Shown: positions 27,765-36,617, numbered from the stretch's first letter. The stretch is 40,129 nucleotides of DNA from Planctomycetia bacterium (GCA_030527205.1 JAUNBG010000015.1:26602-66730), one strand, 5' to 3'. A program made the numbers and translations. The notes: a model not told the origin generated them from the letters alone.

Positions 27765-28575
27765 GGACTCTTTTTTCTCATTTGGCTTTTGGGAATGACT
27801 GTTTTATTGACGATTGGAATCTTGACTCGTTATCATATTTATAAAGAATTGCGCTCGGCAGTTAAACCGAAAGGCGATCAACTTGAACAATGGCGAACCA
27901 TTTGTTTTAAAATGGGAATTCCGACCTCAAGAGTTCGACTTTGTTTATCTGAAAAATTTGGGCCTGCGCTGGTTTGGCTTTCTCCTCGACAATCGATTGT
28001 TATGATCCCCGAAGAACTTTGGAAACTTGCCGATCCATTGATTCGAAAAAGCATTCTTCGTCATGAATTGGTTCAATGGCGATTTATGGAAAACGTTGTT
28101 TTCGCAAGAAACGTTTCTGCTTCATTGGTTTAATCCAATGGCTTATTGGGCAATCCGTCAATTTGAAAAATCGCTCAAAGGAATTTGCGATTCAAACGCT
28201 TTTGGACATAATCGGGACGGAATGCGACGTTTTATCGAATTAATGTTGATTTTATACGAAACAACCCCCCGTTTTGCCCTCTTCGAAAAACATTTTGGCA
28301 ACTCCCATTTCCTTAGCCGTCTGACTCAATTACGCAATAATTCATTATCAAAAAATGAAACAAAAATAAAAACGATTCTCTTAATAATTGACGTCAATGC
28401 TCATTTTCAGTTTTGCATTGACTTGAAATTTCGCGGCCGATTTTCCTCGCAAGAGCAAACGTCCGCATCCGAAAACCAATCTGATCAGGAAAAAATCGAG
28501 GGAAATCAATTCGCTTCCCTCTCGCCGTTACAGGAAAACGAACCCCGTAACGTCGTTATTCAACTTAATGAATAA
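27765..28575 (+). pseudogene. Broken M56 (BlaR1-like) membrane zinc peptidase
   Basis: Two overlapping frames together spell an M56 peptidase. The first (27765 to about 28090) gives a transmembrane segment (FLIWLLGMTVLLTIG), then RLCLSEKFGPALVW, IPEELWKLADP and ILRHELVQW. The second (from about 28078 to the stop at 28573-28575) continues with GDLWKTLF, LLHWFNPMAYWAIRQFEK, GICDSNAFG and SLSKNETK. Intact relatives read HELxHWRRGDLWK, so about 8 bases seem lost near 28078-28082, shifting the frame. The second zinc His is already Gln (HELVQ). An in-frame stop at 27762 removes the expected N-terminal membrane helices. No BlaI-type repressor gene is adjacent. Almost certainly non-functional. Confidence 0.75.
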
Positions 28576-28629
28576 TCCCACAAAAATGTTAAAAATCAAA
28601 AGTTAAAAGAGAAGAACAGCCGTTAGGAA

Positions 28630-28671
28630 ATTTGAAAACGACAAACATAATTTCGTCGCCTGTTTTCAAAT
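28630..28671. terminator. Hairpin ATTTGAAAAC / GTTTTCAAAT
   Basis: Perfect 10-bp arms (28630-28639 and 28662-28671) with an inner GAC/GTC pair, about 60 bases beyond the hisA stop on the minus strand. A TTTCC tract follows on that strand. Likely the hisA terminator. Confidence 0.5.
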
Positions 28672-28733
28672 CCCTTATCAATATTCAATAGAATAATGAT
28701 CAATCAGAGAGGGGGCAAATTTCAGCAGAAGGT

Positions 28734-29459
28734 TTATTTTTCAACGGGAAATTCAAACTTTAACGCTTCGGCGAGTTGAATTGTTTCTTCATAAAGAGCG
28801 CGTCCGATTATGCAGGCAGGAATTCCGTCATTATTTAATCGGGCAACATCGTCAATCGAAGTAACGCCGCCCGAAGCGACCAGCGGAATGGAAACCGCCT
28901 GATTCATCGTTTTCATTTCTGCAAAATTTGGTCCCTTCATCATTCCGTCGGTTGCGATATCTGTATAAACCAAAGCGGCCAAAGGAAGGTCTTCAAACTG
29001 ACGGGCAAGATCAATCGCCGACGTTTGACTCGTTTCAAGCCAACCGTCCGTTGCGACCATTCCATTTCGAGCGTCAATTCCCAAAACAAGCCGATAAGGA
29101 AATTGAATCGCCATTTGTCGAAACCATTTCGGCTCTTTCAACGCAAGCGTTCCAATGACCAAACGGGCAACGCCGACATCCAACAATCGTTGAATCGTTT
29201 GAGCGTCGCGAATTCCGCCGCCCAATTCGCAAGGAATTGAAACCGTTTCGACAATCTTTTGAATGGCATCAAAATTAACCGATTTTCCGGATTTTGCCCC
29301 ATCCAAATCAACCAAATGCAAACGTTTCGCCCCGCTCTCAAACCAATATTGAGCCATTTTTACAGGCGATTCGCCATAAACCGTTTCCTGTTGATAATCG
29401 CCCTGTTTCAGTCGAACGCATTGTCCGCCTCGAATATCGATTGCTGGCCAAATTTCCAT
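28734..29459 (-). CDS. hisA: Phosphoribosylformimino-5-aminoimidazole carboxamide ribotide isomerase HisA
   Basis: A 241-residue TIM barrel catalysing the Amadori rearrangement of ProFAR to PRFAR, the fourth step of histidine synthesis. The catalytic acid/base Asp8 lies in PAIDIRGGQCVRL. The second catalytic Asp is in YTDIATDGMMKGPN. Phosphate-binding loops are GGGIRD and ASGGV. Length is exactly that expected. AAGGA precedes ATG 29459. The HisF homologue is similar, but the QCVRLKQGDY strand and the YTDIATDGM loop are HisA-type. It is not in a his operon here, since no other his gene lies in the window. Confidence 0.94.
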   Translation of the reverse strand: MEIWPAIDIRGGQCVRLKQGDYQQETVYGESPVKMAQYWFESGAKRLHLVDLDGAKSGKSVNFDAIQKIVETVSIPCELGGGIRDAQTIQRLLDVGVARLVIGTLALKEPKWFRQMAIQFPYRLVLGIDARNGMVATDGWLETSQTSAIDLARQFEDLPLAALVYTDIATDGMMKGPNFAEMKTMNQAVSIPLVASGGVTSIDDVARLNNDGIPACIIGRALYEETIQLAEALKFEFPVEK

Positions 29460-29520
29460 TCATTTATCCTTTTTTCCGCAATTCTTTCGTTCGAAAGTTT
29501 CCAAAACCAACGTTCCCAAA

Positions 29521-29576
29521 TCATTATTGATATAACGAAATCATTATAAAACGAAGTCATTATTAATATAACAAAA
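29521..29576. repeat. Three imperfect TCATTAT repeats
   Basis: TCATTATTGATATAACGAAA, then a shorter TCATTATAAAACGAAG and TCATTATTAATATAACAAAA follow each other upstream of hisA. They are AT-rich and imperfect, and may be simple sequence drift. Confidence 0.35.
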
Positions 29577-29737
29577 CCGATTCTGGCTTCTCTTTCAACA
29601 ACCTATCCGTCAATGTCGAACATTCGAATTACGAAAAATCAATGGGAATTCTCAAGTTTGAGTCTGAAATGATAAGTTGCAACAATTAACTCAGAAAAAG
29701 AAGGCCGAAAACGTCAGCAACCCGATCTGATTCAATA

Positions 29738-30370
29738 TCAATTCGCGTCTCTGATAATACGAAAATAATGAAAACGAATCCAAGGCTTTTTTTCGCCCTT
29801 CGGACCATGCCAACATTGAAGTCCGACTTGATCGGATAAGGAAACATCCAATTTTCCCTCATAAATCCGACGATACGAACTTTCGTTATTTTGAGAATAT
29901 TCAGCGCAAACATTATCGCCGTTACAAATTATTCTCAGATTTACCGTTTCCGCATTGACAGGAATTTTGCCCGGAAATATATAAAGTTTTCCGTCAACCA
30001 ATTCCTGAACGACCTTAAAAACAACTCGACCGTTCTGAAGCCAATAAATGCCGCCTTGTTGATATTGCGTACAAGGTTGATCAATGCAAGTTAACTGCGT
30101 TTCAATTCGAAATGTCCCTTTCCCAAGAAAATCGGTTGGACGAACAAGAACATTTCGAGCTTCGTTTTCTGCATAAGGTTCAACTTGAATTTCGAGCGCA
30201 TTATTAGCAAAACGTCTGGCAATAGGATTATCGCGCAACCAAATCCAACCCGGCTTCAAATTGCCTTCGAACCGATCTTCAAAAACAATTTCTTGCGCTC
30301 CTGTCGTTGGCAAACTCATCAGACAAAAGAAAACTGTCGAAAACAGCCCAAAGCAAGATATTTTGGTCAT
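29738..30370 (-). CDS. Secreted LamG/GH43-C2-like beta-sandwich protein
   Basis: 210 residues with a signal peptide (about 1-25, cleavage near TGAQ). The mature part starts FEDRFEGNLKPGWIWLRDNP and continues as a concanavalin-like sandwich (WLQNGRVVFKVVQELVDGKLY, FHYFRIIRD at the end). It resembles the C-terminal domain of GH43 beta-xylosidases and DUF1349-type proteins. A carbohydrate-facing role is inferred. GAAGG lies 9 bases before ATG 30370. Three tandem GTTGACGTTAAT-type units stand 34-73 bases upstream of the start, a possible regulator site. No catalytic residues can be named. It might be a binding module only. Confidence 0.65.
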   Translation of the reverse strand: MTKISCFGLFSTVFFCLMSLPTTGAQEIVFEDRFEGNLKPGWIWLRDNPIARRFANNALEIQVEPYAENEARNVLVRPTDFLGKGTFRIETQLTCIDQPCTQYQQGGIYWLQNGRVVFKVVQELVDGKLYIFPGKIPVNAETVNLRIICNGDNVCAEYSQNNESSYRRIYEGKLDVSLSDQVGLQCWHGPKGEKKPWIRFHYFRIIRDAN

Positions 30371-30724
30371 GACAGCAAAACCTTCTCAAAATTGATTCAA
30401 CTTGTTGACTGTTAATTGTTGACGTTAATAAGTCGACGTTAATCTTGACCATTGAAGCCGGAGAGTTGCTTCCCATTGACGCCCCAAAAGTCGGAATGAC
30501 GACGGGGTCGGCCTCAGGAATCCGCGTCCGTCTGTTGAGCTTGCGAACAGAAAGGACAACGATTTCCGAAAGGCTTGAATTGAACTCTCCTAGACAATTC
30601 AACAGTCGACTGAAAGTTGCTTTTCTTTCTATTTTAATTCCAACTTCGATTTTCATGAAAGAATTTTTCGCTTTTTGACAATTATTTCAGAAAAAAACCT
30701 GAAATAAACAAAAAATCTCGAATA
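30371..30724. other. Spacer upstream of the LamG-like gene
   Basis: 354 bases. The tandem repeats at 30404-30443 are listed separately. The stretch 30455-30545 is GC-richer than other spacers and has open frames on both strands, but neither has an SD or a family I recognise. Confidence 0.4.
30404..30443 (-). promoter_or_regulatory. Three tandem GTTGACGTTAAT-type units, possible operator
   Basis: GTTGACTGTTAAT (30404-30416), GTTGACGTTAAT (30418-30429) and GTCGACGTTAAT (30432-30443) recur with a period of about 14 bases. On the minus strand they read ATTAACGTCAAC and lie just upstream of the LamG-like gene. Confidence 0.4.
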
Positions 30725-31822
30725 TTAATTAAGTTTTTCGCAAATTGCCTGCGCCATTTCCTGAGTTCCAACGGCCGTTGGATCGTTTCGATCGGCCTTA
30801 AGATCATAAGTAACCGATTTTCCCTCAAGGATGACTGCGGCAACAGCCTTTTCCAAACGATTGGCTGCTTCGAATTCTTTTAAATGGCGAAGCATCAACA
30901 TTCCCGATAAAATCAAAGCAACTGGATTGACTTTATTTTGGCCTTTATATTTCGGAGCGCTCCCATGCGTCGCCTCAAAAACAGCGCCGTCCAATCCAAT
31001 ATTGGCGCCAGGAGCAACGCCAAGTCCGCCGACCAATCCGGCCGCCAAATCGCTCAATATATCGCCATAAAGATTTGGCAGAGCCAAAATATCATAAAGT
31101 TCCGGTTTTTGAACAAGCTGCATACACATATTGTCAACAATTCGATCTTCAAATTCAATGTCGGGATATTGCGAGGCAATCTGACGCGAAACGTCAAGAA
31201 AAAGCCCGTCTGTATGCTTCATAATATTGGCTTTATGAACTGCCGTTACTTTTTTTCGACCGTTTTCTCGAGCATATTCAAAAGCGGCACGCAATAAGCG
31301 TTCAGTCCCAAAAACGCTGATCGGTTTAATCGAAATGCCTGTTTCTTCCGGAGACGTTTGAATTTTGCGGCCTTTGGAAAGACCGTTGATTTTTTCCATT
31401 AAATCCGCTGTTGCCGGACTTCCTTTTTCAAATTCGATTCCGGCATAAAGATCTTCTGTATTTTCGCGAAAAATAACCAAATCAACCGGCACAGAACTGA
31501 AATAAGATCGAACGCCGGGATAATATTTACAAGGTCGAATGCAGGCAAAAAGATTTAATTCCTGTCGCAAATGAACATTAATGCTCCGAAATCCTGTCCC
31601 GATCGGAGTTGTTATCGGAGCTTTTAAGGCGCAACGAGTTCGACGAATGCTTTCCAAAACAGAATCGGGAAGCGGCGTTCCTGTTTTTTCCATAACGTCG
31701 ATTCCTGCTTCCTGAACGTCCCAATCTATTGAAACGCCTGTTGCGTCAACGCATTTTTTTGCCGCTTCGGCTAATTCCGGTCCGACGCCGTCGCCTGTTA
31801 TCAACGTTACTTGATGAGCCAT
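30725..31822 (-). CDS. NAD-type isocitrate dehydrogenase (isocitrate/isopropylmalate dehydrogenase family)
   Basis: A 365-residue beta-decarboxylating dehydrogenase. It has [10 protein letters not shown] at the start, the substrate-binding S-x-N-x-x-L-R pattern ([13 protein letters not shown]), Arg in CIRPCKY, and the Tyr loop [12 protein letters not shown]. The catalytic Lys lies in [12 protein letters not shown], the metal Asp in DRIVDNM, with [15 protein letters not shown] after it. The S-x-N residues and the [12 protein letters not shown] loop match short NAD-dependent isocitrate dehydrogenases rather than LeuB (usually RELTGGIYFG). It should oxidise isocitrate to 2-oxoglutarate in the TCA cycle. 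GGGAG supports ATG 31822. Homoisocitrate or tartrate dehydrogenases are less likely alternatives. Confidence 0.87.
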   Translation of the reverse strand: MAHQVTLITGDGVGPELAEAAKKCVDATGVSIDWDVQEAGIDVMEKTGTPLPDSVLESIRRTRCALKAPITTPIGTGFRSINVHLRQELNLFACIRPCKYYPGVRSYFSSVPVDLVIFRENTEDLYAGIEFEKGSPATADLMEKINGLSKGRKIQTSPEETGISIKPISVFGTERLLRAAFEYARENGRKKVTAVHKANIMKHTDGLFLDVSRQIASQYPDIEFEDRIVDNMCMQLVQKPELYDILALPNLYGDILSDLAAGLVGGLGVAPGANIGLDGAVFEATHGSAPKYKGQNKVNPVALILSGMLMLRHLKEFEAANRLEKAVAAVILEGKSVTYDLKADRNDPTAVGTQEMAQAICEKLN

Positions 31823-32007
31823 TTCTCTCTCCCTTGTTTTTTAAAACAGAACAAATCGTTTTGCTTGACGAACTTTTCATCAATCTCAAAATATGCCGAT
31901 TTGATCTTTTATACAAACGGTTATTATTTGAATTTTGCAAAACTCTTTTAAACTTAAAAAAGTTTTAATCGTCGATCTCAATCTTTGCGTAACAAATTTT
32001 CAAAAAA

Positions 32008-32060
32008 AGTCCTAAAAAACTCTTCTCCAAGCAAAACGCAATAGCAACCGTTCAAGCAGA
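32008..32060 (+). repeat. Possible truncated copy of the dispersed element
   Basis: AGTCCTAAAAAACT at 32008 resembles the left end of the element. The following CGCAAT, CCGTT and CAG blocks occur in the same order as in copy B. The right end is missing. Weak and hand-aligned. Confidence 0.25.
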
Positions 32061-32420
32061 TAACCATATAACATTATTGTCTAAATATGATACTAAAATT
32101 TTCTTTCCGGTCAATGAACCCAAAGCTTCTTTTCAACGAAACAACTGACATTTCTCCTAAAGTTGTTCCCCTCAATATTTTCAAGCCCGGAAATAACGAA
32201 CGAATGAGAAAGGAGAACAAAAAGGCAAGCGGTCAACATTCTGGCTCAACATCGATTTCTTTGAGTCGAGACATCGAAAAGCCGCTGATCTTTTCGACGA
32301 AATAAGCAAAGTCAATCTTGATTTCGACGCTATTTCGAAAAAAACGCATCCGGCCAAAAAAGCAGAAACTGTTTCATAATAAAACAAATTGCATAATTTT
32401 AAAAAATATTCAAAATGCTC

Positions 32421-32774
32421 TTGACGAACTTTTAAATTTTGGTTATCCTTTCCTTCATCTTTGCGATAAATGTCGAGTATGATGCAGGACATTTTTAGAC
32501 CAGCATTCGGAACAGTTTGATATTCCGGTCAAACTCGTATCTGCGGTCTCGTAATGTTTTCAATGGCAAGGATGTCGGCGAAGCATTTCGTTAACAACAT
32601 TTAACCTTCCTTTCAGATAAAACAGTCATCAATATATTAAGCTTCATTTTGTGCCTTCCTTTCATTTATGAAATTGCGTTTTGACTGTTTCCAACCTTGT
32701 CTTTTGCGACAGGAATCGTTGAAGACAAAACAATGCTCTCCCAAAATCAAATTTTGGTTTGGGAGAGTTTTTTT
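32421..32774 (+). ncRNA. Candidate RNA gene or remnant bounded by promoter and terminator
   Basis: TTGACG (32421-32426), 17 bases, TATCCT (32444-32449) suggest a start near 32456. A strong terminator closes at 32774, giving a transcript of about 320 bases. Inside are GTTTGA/TCAAAC and CCTTGTC/GACAGG stems. It does not match RNase P, tmRNA, SRP or 6S RNA features I know. The frames inside are shorter than about 25 codons. Confidence 0.35.
32736..32774 (+). terminator. Strong intrinsic terminator
   Basis: CTCTCCCAAA (32736-32745) pairs perfectly with TTTGGGAGAG (32758-32767), followed by seven T residues. It lies 160 bases ahead of the DUF167 gene, with no recognised gene upstream on the plus strand. 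Confidence 0.85.
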
Positions 32775-32938
32775 ATTTCGAAACATTTGACAGATCAATG
32801 CGTTTTATGATTCATTCTCTCGAATTGACGCCTGACATTGAAATACACAAAACAAAATCATATTCGATGACATAATCATAAAAACAACGTTATTCAATTT
32901 TTTGAAACAACAGACAACAGCCAAAAAAAGACAAAAAA

Positions 32939-33232
32939 ATGATTTTGATCGAATCTCATTCCGAGGGAGCGATTCTTCCTGTTCGCGCTCAACCCGGTTC
33001 TAAAAAAAATGAAATCCGCGGCGAACAAAATGGTTTCCTCAAAGTCTGCGTCACTCAAATTCCTGAAAAAGGAAAAGCCAACAAAGTCATTATTGATTTT
33101 TTGGCAAAATCGTTAAAAATCAAAAAATCTCAAATTAAACTTCTTTCAGGCGAAACATCGCAGCAAAAAAAATTCCTGATCAATTGCCTTTCCAAAGCAG
33201 AACTCTTCGATCTCATTCAACCGTTTCTCTAA
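32939..33232 (+). CDS. DUF167 (YggU) family protein
   Basis: 97 residues, the usual size of this small alpha/beta family. The hallmarks are VRAQPGSKKNEI near residues 16-27, LKVCVTQIPEKGKANKVII in the middle, and LLSGETSQQKKFLI towards the end. Family members are widespread in bacteria and eukaryotes; structures are known but no biochemical role is settled. It is cytoplasmic with no signal sequence. The ATG at 32939 has only an A-rich leader with AAAGA, so translation may be weak or the start may differ slightly. It stands alone. Identification of the family is firm. Confidence 0.88.
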   Translation: MILIESHSEGAILPVRAQPGSKKNEIRGEQNGFLKVCVTQIPEKGKANKVIIDFLAKSLKIKKSQIKLLSGETSQQKKFLINCLSKAELFDLIQPFL

Positions 33233-33529
33233 ATGTCAACTTTCCTGAATTAATCAAATACGGAAACAGAATTAATCAACAACGCTGAAACTCCAAACCG
33301 TTCGCCTGAACGAAAAGTTGATACGAAATCAGTATCAATAACCCGCTTCGATATAAATCGTTATTTCCTGTTCTTTTTCAAATTCAATTCTCTCTTGAAA
33401 TCTTTTTCCGCTATTTTCAACTTAAACTTTTCTGTTATAATTTCAATCAGAAAATAGGCAGTTTAGATAGTTGATTAAACCAGACTAATTTCTTCATTTC
33501 GCAGAAAAATAAATTCAGGAGCATCAAGA
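33233..33529. other. Leader of the LRR lipoprotein gene
   Basis: 297 bases. TGTTATAAT (TATAAT at 33436-33441) is a likely extended -10 promoter element about 90 bases before the gene. Nothing else is supported. Confidence 0.4.
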
Positions 33530-35074
33530 ATGAAATTATTTAGCCAAAGAATAAGCGTCATTATTATGGCAAGCCTTTTCGCGATTTCCGGCTGCAAAGA
33601 ACCGAATAATACAAAAATTGACGAAGAGACATTTATCGTTTACAAATCCGCCCCCAATGCTTCGACCGAATCGGGAACTCCTGCAATGTCCGCTCCTGTG
33701 ACTGATCCCAGTTTGGAAATCTGGATCAACGAATATGATAAAAAAGAAACTCAAAGAAAGGCTCAAGAAAAAGCGGCTCGACAAATTCGTTCTGCTTTGG
33801 CCGCTTCTCAACAAAGCCAAAAATCAGTTAAAACGCCGCTCGCCGCTCAAGAAGATATCGACAAAGTTGCCGTTCGCGTTAAAAATTTAAAAGGATCAAT
33901 CAAAAAAGCGGCCAATGGCGCCATTACTTTTATCAAATTGGAAGCAACAGGCGGCGACGCCAATTCTGAATCCGCCATAAAGCTCGACGATATGAAATTG
34001 ATCGGGCGTCTTTATGATTTGGAATCCATTTTTTTTGCCGGCGAAGTTTTTACGGACGAATATATTGCCGAATTAAAAGACCTTAAAAAATTGACTTCCG
34101 TTACGCTGAACAATACTAATATTCAAGACGCTTCTCTCGAAGTTTTGGCAACTCTCCCTGAGTTGACGTCGCTTGATTTGCGACGAAATCTCAAATTGAC
34201 CAATGATTCTTTGGTCATTCTGCAGAAAATGCCGAAAATTGAAAAACTTTATATTCATTATAACTCCTTTACGAATTCCGGAGTAGCAAAACTGCGAAAG
34301 ATTCCGACGTTAAAACTTGTCGATACTCGCGGTTGTATCGACATTTCTGATAACAGCGCCAAATATCTGTCCGCTCTTCCCGAACTTGAAGAAGTTTATT
34401 TTCGCAGCGGATTGTCGAATCAAGCGGTTGAATATTTGACCGCCGCTCCCAAGCTGAAGTTTATCGAATTTCAGGACAGTAATATTAATGAAGGTTCCGT
34501 TGAATTTTTTAAGAAAATTCCTTCTTTAACCGGTCTCCGAATTTTCCGCTGCAAAAGTTTTAATGACGAGGCAATCAAAGGAATCGCTTCTATTCCATTT
34601 GAACGTTTGGAACTTCGCGATTTGAACATTTCCAATGAAGGGCTTGCCGCTTTAAAAGATTTGCAGGGAATTAAAAAGCTCGAACTTTCTGAATTGGCCA
34701 GCGTTAATTCTGACGGGTTGAACAATGTTTTGACTTCGATTAAGAATTTGGACATATTCAATCTTTTTTCCATTCCGCTCAACGATCAAGGAATGGAAAT
34801 AATTGTCCAGAATAACCCTGACCTCAAAGAATTGACCGTTCGATCCGTTGCTTTGACCGACGTCGGAATCGATTCCATTATAAAATTAAACAAACTTGAA
34901 GTCCTTGATTTACGCGAAAATGAAAAATTTTCTCCTGACGCAATATTGAAACTTGCTCAAATAAAAACATTAAAACGTCTTTATTTAAAAAGTACAGGAA
35001 TTGTTGCCAGAGGCAATGAAGAAAAATTGGCTGAATTGAAAAAAGCTCTTCCAAAATGCGATATTAAAGAATAA
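33530..35074 (+). CDS. Leucine-rich-repeat lipoprotein
   Basis: 514 residues. The N-terminus is a lipoprotein signal with lipobox AISGC (Cys22). A Ser/Thr/Pro-rich stretch and a charged helix (about 62-95, KKETQRKAQEKAARQ) follow. From about 150 to 505 there are roughly 23-25-residue leucine-rich repeats, with units such as LTSLDLRRNLKLTNDSL and LEVLDLRENEKFSPDAI. The form (LxxLxLxx-N...L) is the bacterial/cysteine-containing-like type often found in planctomycete secreted proteins. It should be anchored at a membrane and bind a protein or glycan partner. No enzyme domain is seen. CAGGAG precedes ATG 33530. Confidence 0.85.
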   Translation: MKLFSQRISVIIMASLFAISGCKEPNNTKIDEETFIVYKSAPNASTESGTPAMSAPVTDPSLEIWINEYDKKETQRKAQEKAARQIRSALAASQQSQKSVKTPLAAQEDIDKVAVRVKNLKGSIKKAANGAITFIKLEATGGDANSESAIKLDDMKLIGRLYDLESIFFAGEVFTDEYIAELKDLKKLTSVTLNNTNIQDASLEVLATLPELTSLDLRRNLKLTNDSLVILQKMPKIEKLYIHYNSFTNSGVAKLRKIPTLKLVDTRGCIDISDNSAKYLSALPELEEVYFRSGLSNQAVEYLTAAPKLKFIEFQDSNINEGSVEFFKKIPSLTGLRIFRCKSFNDEAIKGIASIPFERLELRDLNISNEGLAALKDLQGIKKLELSELASVNSDGLNNVLTSIKNLDIFNLFSIPLNDQGMEIIVQNNPDLKELTVRSVALTDVGIDSIIKLNKLEVLDLRENEKFSPDAILKLAQIKTLKRLYLKSTGIVARGNEEKLAELKKALPKCDIKE

Positions 35075-35465
35075 AAATTCAACGCCTGTTAAATAGGTCA
35101 ATTCTCAATGACAAACGTCAATTAGATTCTTTTGTCTTAATCAATTAATCTGTCGAATTTTTGTTCTTTTTGACAAATTCGAAAAAAGTTGTTTATTGAG
35201 ACCAATGTCGAATCTTTTTTGACGTTTTGTTTTTATACTGAAGCCCGTTTGAAAAACAGGCTTCGCTTTCTGAAATTTTTGTGTCCTCGGGGATTGCGGG
35301 CCGACAATTCAGACTTTTCAAGAGACTCAATTAAACTCAAGCAACTGACATTGGTTTTCTTCGAGTTGAAATTTCAGAGTCCTTCATTATGTGTCCAAAA
35401 GATAATATGATCTTTTGAGTAATTTGATTCTTCTCTAAAATCATTCAGAATTTGATTTTTCATTT
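35075..35465. other. Spacer before the Top6A-like gene
   Basis: 391 bases with two hairpins: GAAGCC/GGCTTC (35240-35264, listed) and AAAAGAT/ATCTTTT (35397-35416), the latter 50 bases before the Top6A-like start. A 73-codon frame at 35189 has no SD or recognisable product. Confidence 0.45.
35240..35264 (+). terminator. Hairpin GAAGCC / GGCTTC
   Basis: 6-bp stem (35240-35245 with 35259-35264), 13-base loop, followed by GCTTTCT. It is the probable terminator region of the LRR gene, 165 bases past its stop. Same arm sequence as the hairpins at 9870 and 20090. Confidence 0.4.
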
Positions 35466-36617
35466 ATGGCAAAAAAAACAAAAAACGTTGAGTCGGAAAA
35501 CTTATCGGATTCCGTCATATTAACTCCTCAAGATCAACGAACGCTTGCTCAGATTTTATCGATGGCGCAATCAATCATTGAAACAACGGCCCAAAAAAAA
35601 GAACCGTCCATTGCGATTCCGGCTCGTTCGCTTTCCAATGTTCGATTTAACGCGACCAAAAAATTTCTTGAGATTGGCAGCAAAAAAACGAGCAGAGACT
35701 TATTTAATCTTTCTCAAGCCAAGAGTTTTATGCAGACTCTTTTGGTCGCCAAGGGTTCCAAACAATTGATCGAAATGGGAAAAACATCGAGTATCCGAGG
35801 TCTTTTTTATATGCTTCGGGGCGATATAAAACCGACCAAAGAACAAACCTTCAATGATCAGGGGGAATGCGACCCTATTATTGAAGATTGCGAAGTTCTT
35901 TTGGATGCTCTTCGAGAAGAACTTCATTTATTCGCTGAAAAAAAAGGGGATATGGTCGGCGATATAACCGTTGTTGACAAAGGAGACGAAATTGACTGTT
36001 CGCGAATGGGATCCGGCGGTTATGCAATTCCGTCGATTGTTGAACCGAGCGTTATCCAATTCAAAAAATGCGGAGCAAAATTCATTCTTCATGTCGAAAA
36101 AGGAACGGTTTGGCAACGCTTTAATGAAGACAAATTCTGGAAAAAACATCATTGCATTTTGACTCATGGCGGCGGTCAACCTCCTCGCGGCGTTCGGCGA
36201 CTTCTGAATCGACTCCATAACGAATTGAAATTGCCTGTCTATTGTCTGCTCGATAACGACCCTTGGGGATATTATATTTACAGCGTTATCAAACAAGGCT
36301 CGATTAATCTTGCTTATGAATCTCAACGAATGGCCATTCCTGACGCTTGTTTTATTGGATTGCGAAGTCGAGATTTTGAACGTTGTCAATTGTCAAACAG
36401 CGTTAAAATCTCCTTAAACGACATTGATCGAAAACGCGCAAAACAGATTGCCGAATATCCCTGGTTTGCCCAAAAAAAAGAATGGCAAAAAGAAATTGAA
36501 CATATGTTAAAAAACGGTTTTAAACTTGAAGTTGAAGCGCTTATAAGCCGAAGCATAAGTTATATGACTGAAGAATATGTTCCGCAACTGCTCAAAGAAG
36601 GCTCTTTTTTAGATTGA
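35466..36617 (+). CDS. Spo11/topoisomerase VI subunit A-like protein
   Basis: 383 residues. The winged-helix part (about 85-150) contains SSIRGLFYMLRGD, matching the catalytic motif of Top6A/Spo11, with Tyr115 as the DNA-attacking residue. The Toprim domain (about 205-300) has HVEKGTVWQRF (Glu211) and LDNDPWGYYIY (Asp263, Asp265), the metal-binding E and D-x-D. HGGGQPPRGVRRLLNRL lies between them, as in the family. Length fits the A subunit (about 350-390). In archaea topoisomerase VI is A2B2 and relaxes or decatenates DNA with ATP bound by the GHKL B subunit. No B subunit lies beside this gene. There is no clear SD at ATG 35466. An N-terminal extension of about 60 residues is poor in motifs. 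Confidence 0.85.
   Translation: MAKKTKNVESENLSDSVILTPQDQRTLAQILSMAQSIIETTAQKKEPSIAIPARSLSNVRFNATKKFLEIGSKKTSRDLFNLSQAKSFMQTLLVAKGSKQLIEMGKTSSIRGLFYMLRGDIKPTKEQTFNDQGECDPIIEDCEVLLDALREELHLFAEKKGDMVGDITVVDKGDEIDCSRMGSGGYAIPSIVEPSVIQFKKCGAKFILHVEKGTVWQRFNEDKFWKKHHCILTHGGGQPPRGVRRLLNRLHNELKLPVYCLLDNDPWGYYIYSVIKQGSINLAYESQRMAIPDACFIGLRSRDFERCQLSNSVKISLNDIDRKRAKQIAEYPWFAQKKEWQKEIEHMLKNGFKLEVEALISRSISYMTEEYVPQLLKEGSFLD

Larger units (their letters stand above)
31823..32938. other. Long non-coding stretch with orphan transcription signals
   Basis: 1116 bases without a gene I can name. It holds a partial copy of the dispersed element (about 32008-32060), a promoter (32421-32449) and a strong terminator (32736-32774) that do not flank any recognisable CDS. 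The short frame reading HSEQFDIPVKLVSAVS then stop (about 32502-32552) looks coding-like and may be a remnant of a lost gene. Confidence 0.5.

Noticed and set aside
30279..30678. Open frames on both strands between icd and the LamG-like gene (for example minus-strand IPEADPVVIPTFG)
   Set aside because: Locally GC-rich and protein-like in places, but no SD, no family, and competing frames on both strands. Kept only as a remark.
32087..32305. 72-codon plus-strand frame
   Set aside because: No SD and low-complexity composition, not clearly related to any family.
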